In this document: piece by piece, positions 4,534 through 11,889 of the stretch | How positions within the stretch are numbered: position 1 is the stretch's first letter | Layout of the letters: each line of letters starts with the position of its first letter | Origin: an uncultured Haemophilus sp. | GTDB taxonomy: Bacteria; Pseudomonadota; Gammaproteobacteria; Enterobacterales; Pasteurellaceae | Direction of reading: 5' to 3' | Assembly: GCF_937976265.1 (NCBI RefSeq) | Contig: NZ_CALJRX010000006.1 | Location: forward strand, 1-14,769 | Length of the DNA: 14,769 nt | Translations under genes and position numbers: made by a program | Notes under the pieces: generated by a model | The model's database searches: none | Told to the model about the DNA's origin: nothing | The model's input: only the letters and a program-made list of their open reading frames with translations

Positions 4534-6297
4534 ATGACTGAACAAACATTTATTCCCGGCAAAGATGCCGCACTTGAAGACAGTATTTCAAAATTTCAAC
4601 AAAAATTGACCGCACTTGGTTTCAATATCGAAGAAGCCTCTTGGCTTAATCCTGTGCCAAATGTCTGGTCTGTACATATTCGTGATAAGGATTGCCCACA
4701 ATGTTTTTCTAACGGTAAAGGTGCGAGCAAAAAAGCCGCGTTAGCGTCTGCGTTAGGTGAATATTTCGAGCGACTTTCCACCAACTATTTCTTTGCTGAT
4801 TTCTATTTAGGACAAGAGATTGCTAACGGTGATTTTGTCCATTATCCCACTGAAAAATGGTTTCCAATTGAAGATGAAGCTCTTTTACCAGAAGGGATTT
4901 TAGATGATTATTTATGGGACTATTTCGATCCAAACCAAGAGCTAACCCCAGAATTGCTTGTGGATCTGCAATCCGGTAATTACGATCGCGGTATTGTCGC
5001 GATGCCTTATGTGCGCCAATCCGATCAAGAAACCGTCTATATTCCACAAAGTATCATTGCGAATTTATACGTCTCTAACGGAATGTCTGCCGGTAACACC
5101 AAAAATGAAGCACGAGTGCAAGGGCTTTCAGAAGTTTTTGAACGTTACGTAAAAAATCGCATTATTGCAGAAGCAATCAGTCTTCCTGAAATTCCAAAAT
5201 CCGTGATGGATCGCTATCCATCTATTCAAGCTTCCATTGCAAAATTAGAGGAAGAAGGCTTCCCTATTTATGCCTTTGATGCGTCACTAGGTGGCAAATA
5301 TCCTGTCATTTGTGTAGTGTTGCTTAACCCAAATAATGGCACGTGCTTTGCTTCTTTTGGTGCACATCCAAATTTCCAAGTGGCATTAGAGCGTACCGTA
5401 ACGGAGCTTTTACAAGGTCGCAGCTTAAAAGATCTCGATGTCTTCTCTCCTCCATCATTCAATAATGATGATGTGGCGGAGCATGCTAACCTTGAAACAC
5501 ACTTTATTGATTCTAGCGGTTTAATTTCTTGGGATTTATTCAAAAATACGCCAGATTATGAGTTTGTTGATTGGGATTTCTCAGGTTCAACGCAAGAAGA
5601 ATATGAAAACTTGATGGCAATCTTTAATGCGGAAGAAAAAGAAGTCTATATCATGGATTACAACCATTTAGACGTTTACGCTTGCCGCATTATCGTACCA
5701 GGCATGTCTGATATCTATCCTGCTGATGATCTCATTTATGCCAATAATAATATGGGTATGGACTGGCGTGAGATCTTATTAGATTTACCACACCATCATC
5801 ATGATGCTGAAACTTACGAAGAATTATTAGCAGAATTAGATGAGCAAGATATTGACGATGCCACACGTGTTCGTGAATTTATCGGTATCGTTGCACCAAA
5901 AGCAAGCGGTTGGACAACATTACGTGTTGGTGAACTTAAATCCATGCTTTACTTAGCGTTAGGTGAATTAGAATTAGCCTTAGATTGGGCAAACTGGACG
6001 ATGAATATGAATAGCTCTGTGTTTACACCAGAGCGTGCAAATTACTATCGTGCTTTAATCAGTATCATTGAATTGCATTTAGACAATACTCGCAATCCAC
6101 AACAATATCGCACTGTATTTGAAAGAATGTATGGCAAAGAAGCCGTTCAACAAGCTTGGGCTGCAGTGGCAGAAAAAGGTAACCCGTTCTATAACTTGCC
6201 AGCCAGCGATGAAACGCTTGAAAACTTCAAAGAACACCAAGCTTTACTTGGTGCCTATGCTAAATTACAAAAAGCCAAACGAGAAAATTGGAAATAG
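4534..6297 (+). CDS. ycaO: YcaO, accessory factor for ribosomal protein S12 methylthiolation
   Basis: YcaO is the ATP-binding YcaO-domain protein that in E. coli helps RimO beta-methylthiolate an aspartate of ribosomal protein S12. This 587-residue copy matches E. coli YcaO (586 residues) almost end to end. The ATP/Mg site elements characteristic of YcaO proteins are present: SALGEYFER (72-80), GLSEVFER (197-204), and the helix with Glu286, Glu291 and Gln294 in VALERTVTELLQGR. The C-terminal third is helical and unrelated to the peptide cyclodehydratases. No precursor peptide, protease or partner E1-like gene lies nearby, so a RiPP role is not supported. The start has AGGAA at 4524-4528. A natural run of four histidines (5791-5802) occurs in a region that is variable in the family. 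Confidence 0.95.
   Translation: MTEQTFIPGKDAALEDSISKFQQKLTALGFNIEEASWLNPVPNVWSVHIRDKDCPQCFSNGKGASKKAALASALGEYFERLSTNYFFADFYLGQEIANGDFVHYPTEKWFPIEDEALLPEGILDDYLWDYFDPNQELTPELLVDLQSGNYDRGIVAMPYVRQSDQETVYIPQSIIANLYVSNGMSAGNTKNEARVQGLSEVFERYVKNRIIAEAISLPEIPKSVMDRYPSIQASIAKLEEEGFPIYAFDASLGGKYPVICVVLLNPNNGTCFASFGAHPNFQVALERTVTELLQGRSLKDLDVFSPPSFNNDDVAEHANLETHFIDSSGLISWDLFKNTPDYEFVDWDFSGSTQEEYENLMAIFNAEEKEVYIMDYNHLDVYACRIIVPGMSDIYPADDLIYANNNMGMDWREILLDLPHHHHDAETYEELLAELDEQDIDDATRVREFIGIVAPKASGWTTLRVGELKSMLYLALGELELALDWANWTMNMNSSVFTPERANYYRALISIIELHLDNTRNPQQYRTVFERMYGKEAVQQAWAAVAEKGNPFYNLPASDETLENFKEHQALLGAYAKLQKAKRENWK
4609..4617 (-). repeat. DNA uptake signal (USS) in ycaO
   Basis: Exact AAGTGCGGT on the minus strand, encoding Thr-Ala-Leu in YcaO. 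A copy with one mismatch (AAGTGCGGC on the minus strand) lies 42 bp upstream at 4567-4575. Confidence 0.9.
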
Positions 6298-6314
6298 ACG
6301 ATTTTCTCTCAATC

Positions 6315-6346
6315 ATAAGGCGGACTTAATGTCTGCCTTATTTATT
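6315..6346 (+). terminator. Intrinsic terminator of ycaO
   Basis: ATAAGGCGGAC (6315-6325) and GTCTGCCTTAT (6331-6341) form an 11-bp stem with one G-T pair and a 5-nt loop, followed by TTATTT. It lies 18 nt after the ycaO stop and separates ycaO from gyrA. Confidence 0.85.
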
Positions 6347-6374
6347 TCCGCATTAAAAAAACGCTTTAAAATCA

Positions 6375-6383
6375 ACCGCACTT
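6375..6383 (-). repeat. DNA uptake signal (USS) upstream of gyrA
   Basis: Exact AAGTGCGGT on the minus strand, between the ycaO terminator and the gyrA promoter. Confidence 0.9.
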
Positions 6384-6407
6384 TTCACACAAAAACGCTT
6401 AAATTTA

Positions 6408-6416
6408 TGCTATAAT
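6408..6416 (+). promoter_or_regulatory. gyrA promoter with extended -10
   Basis: A perfect -10 TATAAT (6411-6416) is preceded by TGC, giving an extended -10. No good -35 is seen at 16-18 nt upstream, in line with extended -10 promoters. Start of transcription is expected near 6423, about 28 nt before the ATG. In other bacteria gyrase promoters respond to loss of supercoiling; that is family knowledge, not visible here. Confidence 0.75.
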
Positions 6417-6450
6417 CCGTCACAATTTTTTGATCAAAAAAGGAATAAAA

Positions 6451-9096
6451 ATGACGGATTCAATCCATTCCTCTATTACCCCAGTCAATATTGAAGAAGA
6501 ACTCAAATCTTCTTACCTTGACTACGCCATGTCGGTGATTGTTGGGCGTGCTTTGCCTGATGTGCGTGACGGTTTAAAACCGGTGCATCGACGTGTGCTT
6601 TTCTCCATGGATCAATCTGGCATCACTGCCGGCAAAAAATATGTGAAATCTGCCCGTGTGGTGGGTGATGTAATCGGTAAATATCACCCGCACGGTGATT
6701 CTGCGGTGTATGACACCATTGTGCGTATGGCACAGCCGTTCTCATTGCGCTACATGTTGGTAGATGGGCAAGGTAACTTCGGTTCAATCGACGGTGACGC
6801 CCCAGCGGCAATGCGTTATACCGAAGTCCGTATGCAAAAAATCACCCAAGCGTTATTAACTGACTTGGATAAAGAAACCGTGAATTTCTCGCCAAACTAT
6901 GATGGCGAATTAATGATTCCGGATGTATTACCAACCCGTATTCCGGCACTTTTAGCAAACGGTTCTTCCGGTATCGCGGTGGGGATGGCAACCAACATTC
7001 CACCACACAACTTAAATGAAGTTTTAGATGGCTGCTTGGCTTATATTGATAACGAAAACATCACCATTGATGAATTAATGCAATATATCCCAGGCCCAGA
7101 CTTCCCGACAGCGGCATTAATTAATGGCCGTAAAGGGATTGAAGAAGCTTATCGCACTGGTCGCGGCAAAGTGTATGTTCGCGCTCGCGCTAGCGTAGAA
7201 ACCACGGATAAAGGCAAAGAGCAAATCATTGTGACCGAATTGCCTTATCAAGTGAACAAAGCCAAATTAGTAGAAAAAATTGCTGAGCTTATCAAAGATA
7301 AAAAAATCGAAGGCATCAGCAATATTATCGACCTTTCTAACAAAGAAGGGATCCGCATTGAAATCGACATCAAACGTGATGCCGTAGGTGAAGTGGTATT
7401 AAATCACCTCTATGCCCTTACTCAAATGCAGGTGACTTTCGGGATTAACATGGTGGCTTTGGATCACGGTCAACCACGTTTATTCAACTTAAAACAAATC
7501 ATTGAAGCCTTTGTGATGCACCGTCGCGAAGTGGTGATTCGCCGTTCTTTATTTGAATTGCGTAAAGCCCGCGAGCGTACCCATATTTTAGAAGGTTTAG
7601 CGGTTGCGACATCAAATATCGATGAAATCATCGATATCATCCGCCAATCGAAAGAGCGTAAAGAAGCGGCTGAAAAATTAATTTCTCGTCCTTGGAAACT
7701 GAATAACGAAATTTTAAGCTTGCTTGATGCAGCGGCACGTCCGGCTGAATTAGCCGCTGAATTTGGTATTAAAGGTTCTGATTACTACCTTTCTCCAGAA
7801 CAAGTTGATGCAATCTTAGAACTTCGCTTGCACCGTTTAACCGGTCTTGCTACCGAAGAAGTGATCAATGAATACAAAGAGTTATTGGTTAAAATTGCAG
7901 AACTTCTCTACATCATCAACAGCCCTGAACGCTTGATGGAAGTGATTCGTGAAGAGCTTGAACAAGTACGTGCACAATTCGCCGATGAACGTCGTACTGA
8001 AATTACTGCGGCTTCCGGTGATATTGATTTAGAAGATCTAATCGCTCAAGAAGATGTGGTAGTGACCCTTTCTCACGAAGGTTATGTGAAATATCAACCG
8101 CTTACCGACTACGAAGCACAACGTCGTGGTGGTAAAGGTAAATCAGCAACGAAGATGAAAGATGAAGACTTCATCGAAAAACTCTTAGTGGCGAATACTC
8201 ACGATACGATTCTCTGCTTCTCGAGCCGTGGCCGCTTATATTGGTTGAAAGTCTATCAATTACCACAAGCGAGCCGTGGTGCACGTGGTCGTCCAATTGT
8301 CAATATTCTACCGTTACAAGAAAACGAGCGTATCACCGCAATCCTACCAATCTCTGCTTATGAAGAAGATAAATTCGTTATCATGGCAACGGCTGGCGGT
8401 ATTGTGAAGAAAATTGCGCTAACCGAATTCAGCCGTCCACGTTCAAGCGGTATCATCGCCTTGAACTTGCGTGATGAAGATGAATTAATCGGTGTGGATA
8501 TTACCGATGGTTCTAACGAAATCATGTTGTTCTCTTCGCAAGGTCGCGTGGTGCGTTTCGCTGAAAGTGCCGTCCGTGCAATGGGTCGTTTAGCAACAGG
8601 TGTACGCGGTATAAAACTTGCTCTCACTAACGACATCGCTGACGATGAAAGTGCGGTCGAAATTGAAGACGTTTCTGACGATAATGCAGAAGAAACCCTC
8701 GATCTCAACATCGATAAAGTGGTTTCCTTAGTTGTACCGAAAAATGACGGTGCAATTCTTACCGCGACGCAAAACGGTTATGGTAAACGCACGCAATTAA
8801 GCGAGTACCCAACCAAATCGCGTAATACCAAAGGGGTGATTTCGATTAAAGTGAGCGAACGTAACGGTAAAGTCGTTGCCGCGACACAAGTAGAAGAAAC
8901 CGACCAAATTATGCTTATTACCGATGCAGGTACCTTAGTGCGTACTCGTGTCAGTGAAGTCAGCATTGTTGGCCGTAACACTCAAGGGGTTCGTTTAATT
9001 CGCACCGCTGAAGATGAACACGTAGTCAGTCTTGAACGGGTTTGTGATGTGGATGATGAAGACGAAGGCACGGAAGATGTGACCTCTGAAGAATAA
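6451..9096 (+). CDS. gyrA: DNA gyrase subunit A
   Basis: GyrA is the breakage-reunion subunit of DNA gyrase (with GyrB), which introduces negative supercoils using ATP. This copy has 881 residues. The winged-helix domain holds the catalytic pair Arg122-Tyr123 in AAMRYTE. The quinolone region reads HPHGDSAVYDTI, with Ser84 and Asp88 as in susceptible Haemophilus. The GyrA box QRRGGKG is at 557-563 and starts the beta-pinwheel DNA-wrapping domain. An acidic segment (from about 731: DDESAVEIEDVSDDNAEE) sits within the pinwheel region and the tail is also acidic (DVDDEDEGTEDVTSEE), a feature that tunes supercoiling in E. coli GyrA. The ATG at 6451 has an AAGGA site. The in-frame TTG at 6430 is within the leader and was rejected. 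Confidence 0.98.
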   Translation: MTDSIHSSITPVNIEEELKSSYLDYAMSVIVGRALPDVRDGLKPVHRRVLFSMDQSGITAGKKYVKSARVVGDVIGKYHPHGDSAVYDTIVRMAQPFSLRYMLVDGQGNFGSIDGDAPAAMRYTEVRMQKITQALLTDLDKETVNFSPNYDGELMIPDVLPTRIPALLANGSSGIAVGMATNIPPHNLNEVLDGCLAYIDNENITIDELMQYIPGPDFPTAALINGRKGIEEAYRTGRGKVYVRARASVETTDKGKEQIIVTELPYQVNKAKLVEKIAELIKDKKIEGISNIIDLSNKEGIRIEIDIKRDAVGEVVLNHLYALTQMQVTFGINMVALDHGQPRLFNLKQIIEAFVMHRREVVIRRSLFELRKARERTHILEGLAVATSNIDEIIDIIRQSKERKEAAEKLISRPWKLNNEILSLLDAAARPAELAAEFGIKGSDYYLSPEQVDAILELRLHRLTGLATEEVINEYKELLVKIAELLYIINSPERLMEVIREELEQVRAQFADERRTEITAASGDIDLEDLIAQEDVVVTLSHEGYVKYQPLTDYEAQRRGGKGKSATKMKDEDFIEKLLVANTHDTILCFSSRGRLYWLKVYQLPQASRGARGRPIVNILPLQENERITAILPISAYEEDKFVIMATAGGIVKKIALTEFSRPRSSGIIALNLRDEDELIGVDITDGSNEIMLFSSQGRVVRFAESAVRAMGRLATGVRGIKLALTNDIADDESAVEIEDVSDDNAEETLDLNIDKVVSLVVPKNDGAILTATQNGYGKRTQLSEYPTKSRNTKGVISIKVSERNGKVVAATQVEETDQIMLITDAGTLVRTRVSEVSIVGRNTQGVRLIRTAEDEHVVSLERVCDVDDEDEGTEDVTSEE
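8649..8657 (+). repeat. DNA uptake signal (USS) in gyrA
   Basis: Exact AAGTGCGGT, read as Ser-Ala-Val inside the acidic segment of the GyrA C-terminal domain. It is the only copy in this 2.6-kb gene. Confidence 0.9.
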
Positions 9097-9113
9097 AGCC
9101 ATTTCCTATAAAC

Positions 9114-9151
9114 AAACAGCCTGGCGCTTTAAAACGCCAGGCTGTTTTTTT
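9114..9151 (+). terminator. Strong intrinsic terminator of gyrA
   Basis: AAACAGCCTGGCG (9114-9126) pairs perfectly with CGCCAGGCTGTTT (9135-9147), a 13-bp stem with an 8-nt loop and seven T (9145-9151). It lies 17 nt after the gyrA stop. Read on the minus strand the stem is followed by TTTGTTTATAG, so it may also end the convergent ycdY operon. Confidence 0.93.
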
Positions 9152-9238
9152 ATCGTTTTGCCGAAAATACTTCACAACCCATTGATGATTTTATTAGAAG
9201 TCCTTTCAAAACCCTATTAAAGGCCGAATAAACGCAAA

Positions 9239-9796
9239 TTACTCTGCCTCTTCCAGTTCATCAGCCATTGCCGCTAAGATTTCACGGGTTAAATAAGCCA
9301 ATGAACGATAAAACGGCAATGTCGCATAGGTTTCTACTTGGGTTAAGAATTTCGCAGCACAAGGCAACAGAAAATCCCCGAATAAATCCTGCTGGGCTGA
9401 AAGGGATTCCGTGTTGTCTTCTAACCAAGAAGCCGTAAGTAACAACAAGGCGAAGTGATCCACATTCTCTGCTTCAGGCACATTACGCGCATGACGGAAA
9501 TCCACAAAACGTTGCACATCCATATCGTAGCTTGAAATGGCTGTAGGTACGTTCCCTTCTGCTCCGAACAATTTTTGATATTCGCGATCAAGCAACGTCA
9601 AATCAATTTTCATCTGCAAATTATCGATGGCTGCCTCGCTTTCTTTATCCGTAGAAAGTGCCCACACTTGACTTAAACCTTGTTGCTGCAGCCAATCAAA
9701 TACCCCGCTCAAAATCGGATCCGTAGGGCTACGATAAAATAAATTGCCAAATAGGCGGCTTATTAAAGAAAAATTATTCACTTGAGTTTCTGACAT
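9239..9796 (-). CDS. ycdY: YcdY-type TorD/DmsD-family chaperone
   Basis: This 185-residue all-helical protein aligns along its length with E. coli YcdY, a member of the TorD/DmsD redox-enzyme maturation family. Shared features are FSLISRLFGNLFYRSPTDP at 9-27, the EYQKLFGAE..VP segment at 72-84, VDHFALLLLTASWLED at 112-127, FLLP at 142-145, and an acidic end ELEE. Family members bind folding intermediates or twin-arginine leaders of molybdoenzymes. YcdY itself has been linked to the zinc protein YcdX in E. coli. No ycdX or molybdoenzyme gene is in this window, so the client is unknown. The ATG at 9796 has AGGAA upstream; a GTG at 9823 overlapping the previous stop is possible but lacks a ribosome site. 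It is the last gene of the qmcA-side cluster. Confidence 0.85.
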   Translation of the reverse strand: MSETQVNNFSLISRLFGNLFYRSPTDPILSGVFDWLQQQGLSQVWALSTDKESEAAIDNLQMKIDLTLLDREYQKLFGAEGNVPTAISSYDMDVQRFVDFRHARNVPEAENVDHFALLLLTASWLEDNTESLSAQQDLFGDFLLPCAAKFLTQVETYATLPFYRSLAYLTREILAAMADELEEAE

Positions 9797-9819
9797 CTGT
9801 TGCTTTCCTATGATTGTGC

Positions 9820-10425
9820 TCACGATTGAGCTAAAAGTGCGGTCAATTTTGCCGTTGTTTTTTCAGCGGCTTCGTCAAGCATCGCCTGGCGGGCTGCATC
9901 ATCGATAATGTGAATATCTCCGAACAGCGTGTAATCCACATTTTCAATACCGCAATAATTAAATAAACCATTAACCAAACAATGATTAAGAGATTTATCT
10001 ACGCCAAATTCTTGGTATTGTGCCACGTTGCTACCAATGGTGATAAATTGTTGCATTGCTTTACCGTGAATAAGGCCTTTGGACTCACCATTCTCTGTTT
10101 TATAGGCAAAACCATGCGTGAGTACGCGGTCTAAATAGCCTTTTAGCATCGCCGGAAAGCCCATCCACCACAACGGATAAACCATCGTAATCAAATCCGC
10201 TTGGCGAATAAACTCATGTTCCTGCTGGATTTCTGCCGGGATAATGCCTTTATTGACCGATTGTAATTCTTCAAAGGAAAGAATCGGGTTAAATTCCATG
10301 GTGTACAGATCACGCAAATGGGTTTCAACACCAAGCTGCTGACTCGCTTTCACAATACGATCTACGATGGCGCGACCAAAACTTTTTTGGCTATTGGGAT
10401 GCGCAAAAATAATTAAATGGTTCAT
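9820..10425 (-). CDS. Flavodoxin-fold NAD(P)H:quinone oxidoreductase
   Basis: This is a 201-residue protein of the Flavodoxin_2 family, which includes human NQO1, KefF and MdaB. The flavin-phosphate loop FAHPNSQKSF spans 7-16, and the isoalloxazine/substrate motif YPLWWMGFPAMLKGYLDRVL is at 83-102, almost canonical. Such enzymes use FAD or FMN to pass two electrons from NAD(P)H to quinones or other electrophiles in the cytosol. The exact subfamily cannot be fixed from the sequence. Its ATG overlaps the NfeD stop (ATGA at 10422-10425) with an AAGGT ribosome site within the preceding gene, so translation is coupled. ycdY follows after 23 nt. Confidence 0.85.
   Translation of the reverse strand: MNHLIIFAHPNSQKSFGRAIVDRIVKASQQLGVETHLRDLYTMEFNPILSFEELQSVNKGIIPAEIQQEHEFIRQADLITMVYPLWWMGFPAMLKGYLDRVLTHGFAYKTENGESKGLIHGKAMQQFITIGSNVAQYQEFGVDKSLNHCLVNGLFNYCGIENVDYTLFGDIHIIDDAARQAMLDEAAEKTTAKLTALLAQS
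9835..9843 (+). repeat. DNA uptake signal (USS) at the end of the oxidoreductase gene
   Basis: Exact AAGTGCGGT. Its complement encodes Thr-Ala-Leu near the C-terminus of the flavodoxin-fold protein. Confidence 0.9.
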
Positions 10426-10877
10426 TCTGTTACCTTTTTCACTAACAAGGTGATGCCATCAACGCGTTCTACCACCACAAGATCGTTCACATTTAGATGC
10501 TCGCCTTGAATGCGCCATGTAGTATCGCCAAAAGCACCCCGACCAATCCCGTTAGAACCAATTTCTAATACCGTCCCTTTTTTACCTAATAAAGTATGAT
10601 CCCGTTGGTTTAAGGTTGTACGTGATTGATCCTGATTATCTTTGCTATGTTGGTATTTCCACCAAAGCAACGAAAAGATAATCGCTAAAATCGCATAAAA
10701 CACGGCTAAAACAGTTAAGGATAGCCCCGGTACCAACGCCATCACACCAGCCGTCACAATCGCAGCCAAGCCCCACCATAATAAAAACACGCCGGGTATT
10801 AGGGTTTCAGCAATTAACAATACAAAACCTAATACCAACCAATGCCACACCGACCAGGTTGTTAGCCAATCTGCCAT
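10422..10877 (-). CDS. ybbJ: NfeD-family membrane protein (YbbJ type), QmcA partner
   Basis: This 151-residue protein has three hydrophobic segments, about 10-29, 31-49 and 53-73, then a soluble C-terminal OB-fold domain (about 98-149) with GKKGTVLEIGSNGIGRGAFGDTTWRI, typical of short NfeD proteins. NfeD genes are usually paired with stomatin/SPFH genes, and the two proteins work together in inner-membrane microdomains. Here qmcA lies 52 nt upstream, as in the E. coli qmcA-ybbJ pair. The ribosome site AAGGAG 5-6 nt before the ATG is strong. A hairpin of inverted uptake signals in the spacer may lower expression relative to qmcA. Confidence 0.9.
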   Translation of the reverse strand: MADWLTTWSVWHWLVLGFVLLIAETLIPGVFLLWWGLAAIVTAGVMALVPGLSLTVLAVFYAILAIIFSLLWWKYQHSKDNQDQSRTTLNQRDHTLLGKKGTVLEIGSNGIGRGAFGDTTWRIQGEHLNVNDLVVVERVDGITLLVKKVTE

Positions 10878-10893
10878 ATCAACTCCTTGAGAG

Positions 10894-10923
10894 AAAAAGT
10901 GCGGTCATTTTTAACCGCACTTT
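10894..10923 (-). terminator. Terminator/attenuator made of two inverted uptake signals
   Basis: AAAGTGCGGT (10896-10905) and ACCGCACTTT (10914-10923) form a perfect 10-bp stem with an 8-nt loop. On the minus strand the stem runs into five T, giving an intrinsic terminator seven nt after the qmcA stop. Each arm contains an exact USS (10897-10905 plus, 10914-10922 minus). Since the strong NfeD ribosome site follows at once, partial termination between qmcA and the NfeD gene is more likely than a full stop. Confidence 0.8.
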
Positions 10924-10929
10924 AGGAAA

Positions 10930-11844
10930 TTACGCTTTTTTGTCGCCTTTTAACAATTCGGCAATGCCGGCTACCGAGCCGATTAAATTGCCGGCTTCAA
11001 GCGGCATCATCACCACTTTGCTGTTCGGTGAACCACCGATTTGTTTTAAGGCTTCCGTGTATTTTTGTGCAATAAAGTAATTGATCGCTTTGGTATCACC
11101 GCTAGCAATTGCTTCTGACACCATTTGAGTTGCTTTCGCTTCTGCTTCTGCGGCACGCTCACGCGCTTCTGCTTGTAAGAAGGCTTCTTGACGCTCCCCT
11201 TCCGCTTTCAGAATTCGAGCTTGTTTTTCCCCTTCTGCACGTAGAATTTCTGCCTGACGAATACCTTCCGCTTCCAACACTTCCGCACGTTTATTACGTT
11301 CAGCTTTCATTTGCGCATTCATGGAATCAATCAATTCACGTGGTGGACGCACATCGCGAATTTCAATACGGGTAACTTTAATCCCCCAAGGATTGGTCGC
11401 TTCATCTACAATTGCCAACAAACGACCGTTAATGGAGTCACGTTGGGAAAGCATTTCATCCAATTCCATCGAACCTAATACGGTACGAATGTTAGTCATG
11501 GTTAAATTGATAATTGCTTGTTCCAAATGATTTACTTCATAAGCTGCACTGCGAGCATCAATCACCTGTACGAAACAGACCGCATCAATAGATACGTTCG
11601 CGTTATCCTTAGAAATGACCTCTTGTGATGGAATATCTAATACCTGTTCCATCATATTGATCTTACGACCAACACGATCCACAAATGGTACGACGAAGTT
11701 TAAGCCTGGCATCAAGGTGTGGGTATAACGCCCAAAACGCTCAATCGTCCAGTTATAACCTTGCGGTACGGTTTTAAGTGCCGAAAATAGCACAACAACA
11801 ACTAATACAATAAAGACGATTGCGGCAATAGATAAGCCTTCCAT
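10930..11844 (-). CDS. qmcA: Stomatin/SPFH-domain protein QmcA
   Basis: This 304-residue protein has an N-terminal membrane anchor (about 6-22), then the SPFH/Band 7 domain (about 23-185) with VPQGYNWTIERFGRY, MPGLNFVVPFVDRVGRKI and IRDVRPPRELIDSM. A long charged coiled coil (about 178-245, repeated AEGxxQAxIL units) follows, then a C-terminal hydrophobic GNLIGSVAGIAELL segment. QmcA forms large oligomeric cages in the inner membrane and in E. coli is tied to FtsH-dependent quality control. The start has AAGGAG 6 nt upstream. It lies 45 nt after modF without a visible terminator between, and no clear promoter was found in the short gap, so co-transcription with modF is possible. Confidence 0.95.
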   Translation of the reverse strand: MEGLSIAAIVFIVLVVVVLFSALKTVPQGYNWTIERFGRYTHTLMPGLNFVVPFVDRVGRKINMMEQVLDIPSQEVISKDNANVSIDAVCFVQVIDARSAAYEVNHLEQAIINLTMTNIRTVLGSMELDEMLSQRDSINGRLLAIVDEATNPWGIKVTRIEIRDVRPPRELIDSMNAQMKAERNKRAEVLEAEGIRQAEILRAEGEKQARILKAEGERQEAFLQAEARERAAEAEAKATQMVSEAIASGDTKAINYFIAQKYTEALKQIGGSPNSKVVMMPLEAGNLIGSVAGIAELLKGDKKA

Positions 11845-11889
11845 AGATTGCTCCTTAATGATGAGGAAATATAAGGAAAGTCTATCAAA

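Noticed and set aside
4534..6297. ycaO as part of a RiPP or azoline biosynthesis cluster
   Set aside because: No precursor peptide, E1-like partner, protease or exporter is nearby, and the protein matches the housekeeping YcaO of E. coli in length and sequence.
6430..6450. Longer gyrA start (TTG at 6430)
   Set aside because: It overlaps the leader and the AAGGA site of the ATG at 6451, where GyrA normally begins.
8358..8711. 117-codon minus-strand frame opposite gyrA
   Set aside because: Serine-rich low-complexity antisense product of gyrA codon use; no independent evidence of expression.
9204..9226. CCTTT/AAAGG repeat after ycdY as terminator
   Set aside because: The stem is 5 bp with a 13-nt loop and no T tract; the gyrA hairpin is a better bidirectional candidate.
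11109..11375. 88-codon plus-strand frame opposite qmcA
   Set aside because: Leucine- and histidine-rich shadow of the qmcA coiled-coil region, with no ribosome site or promoter.
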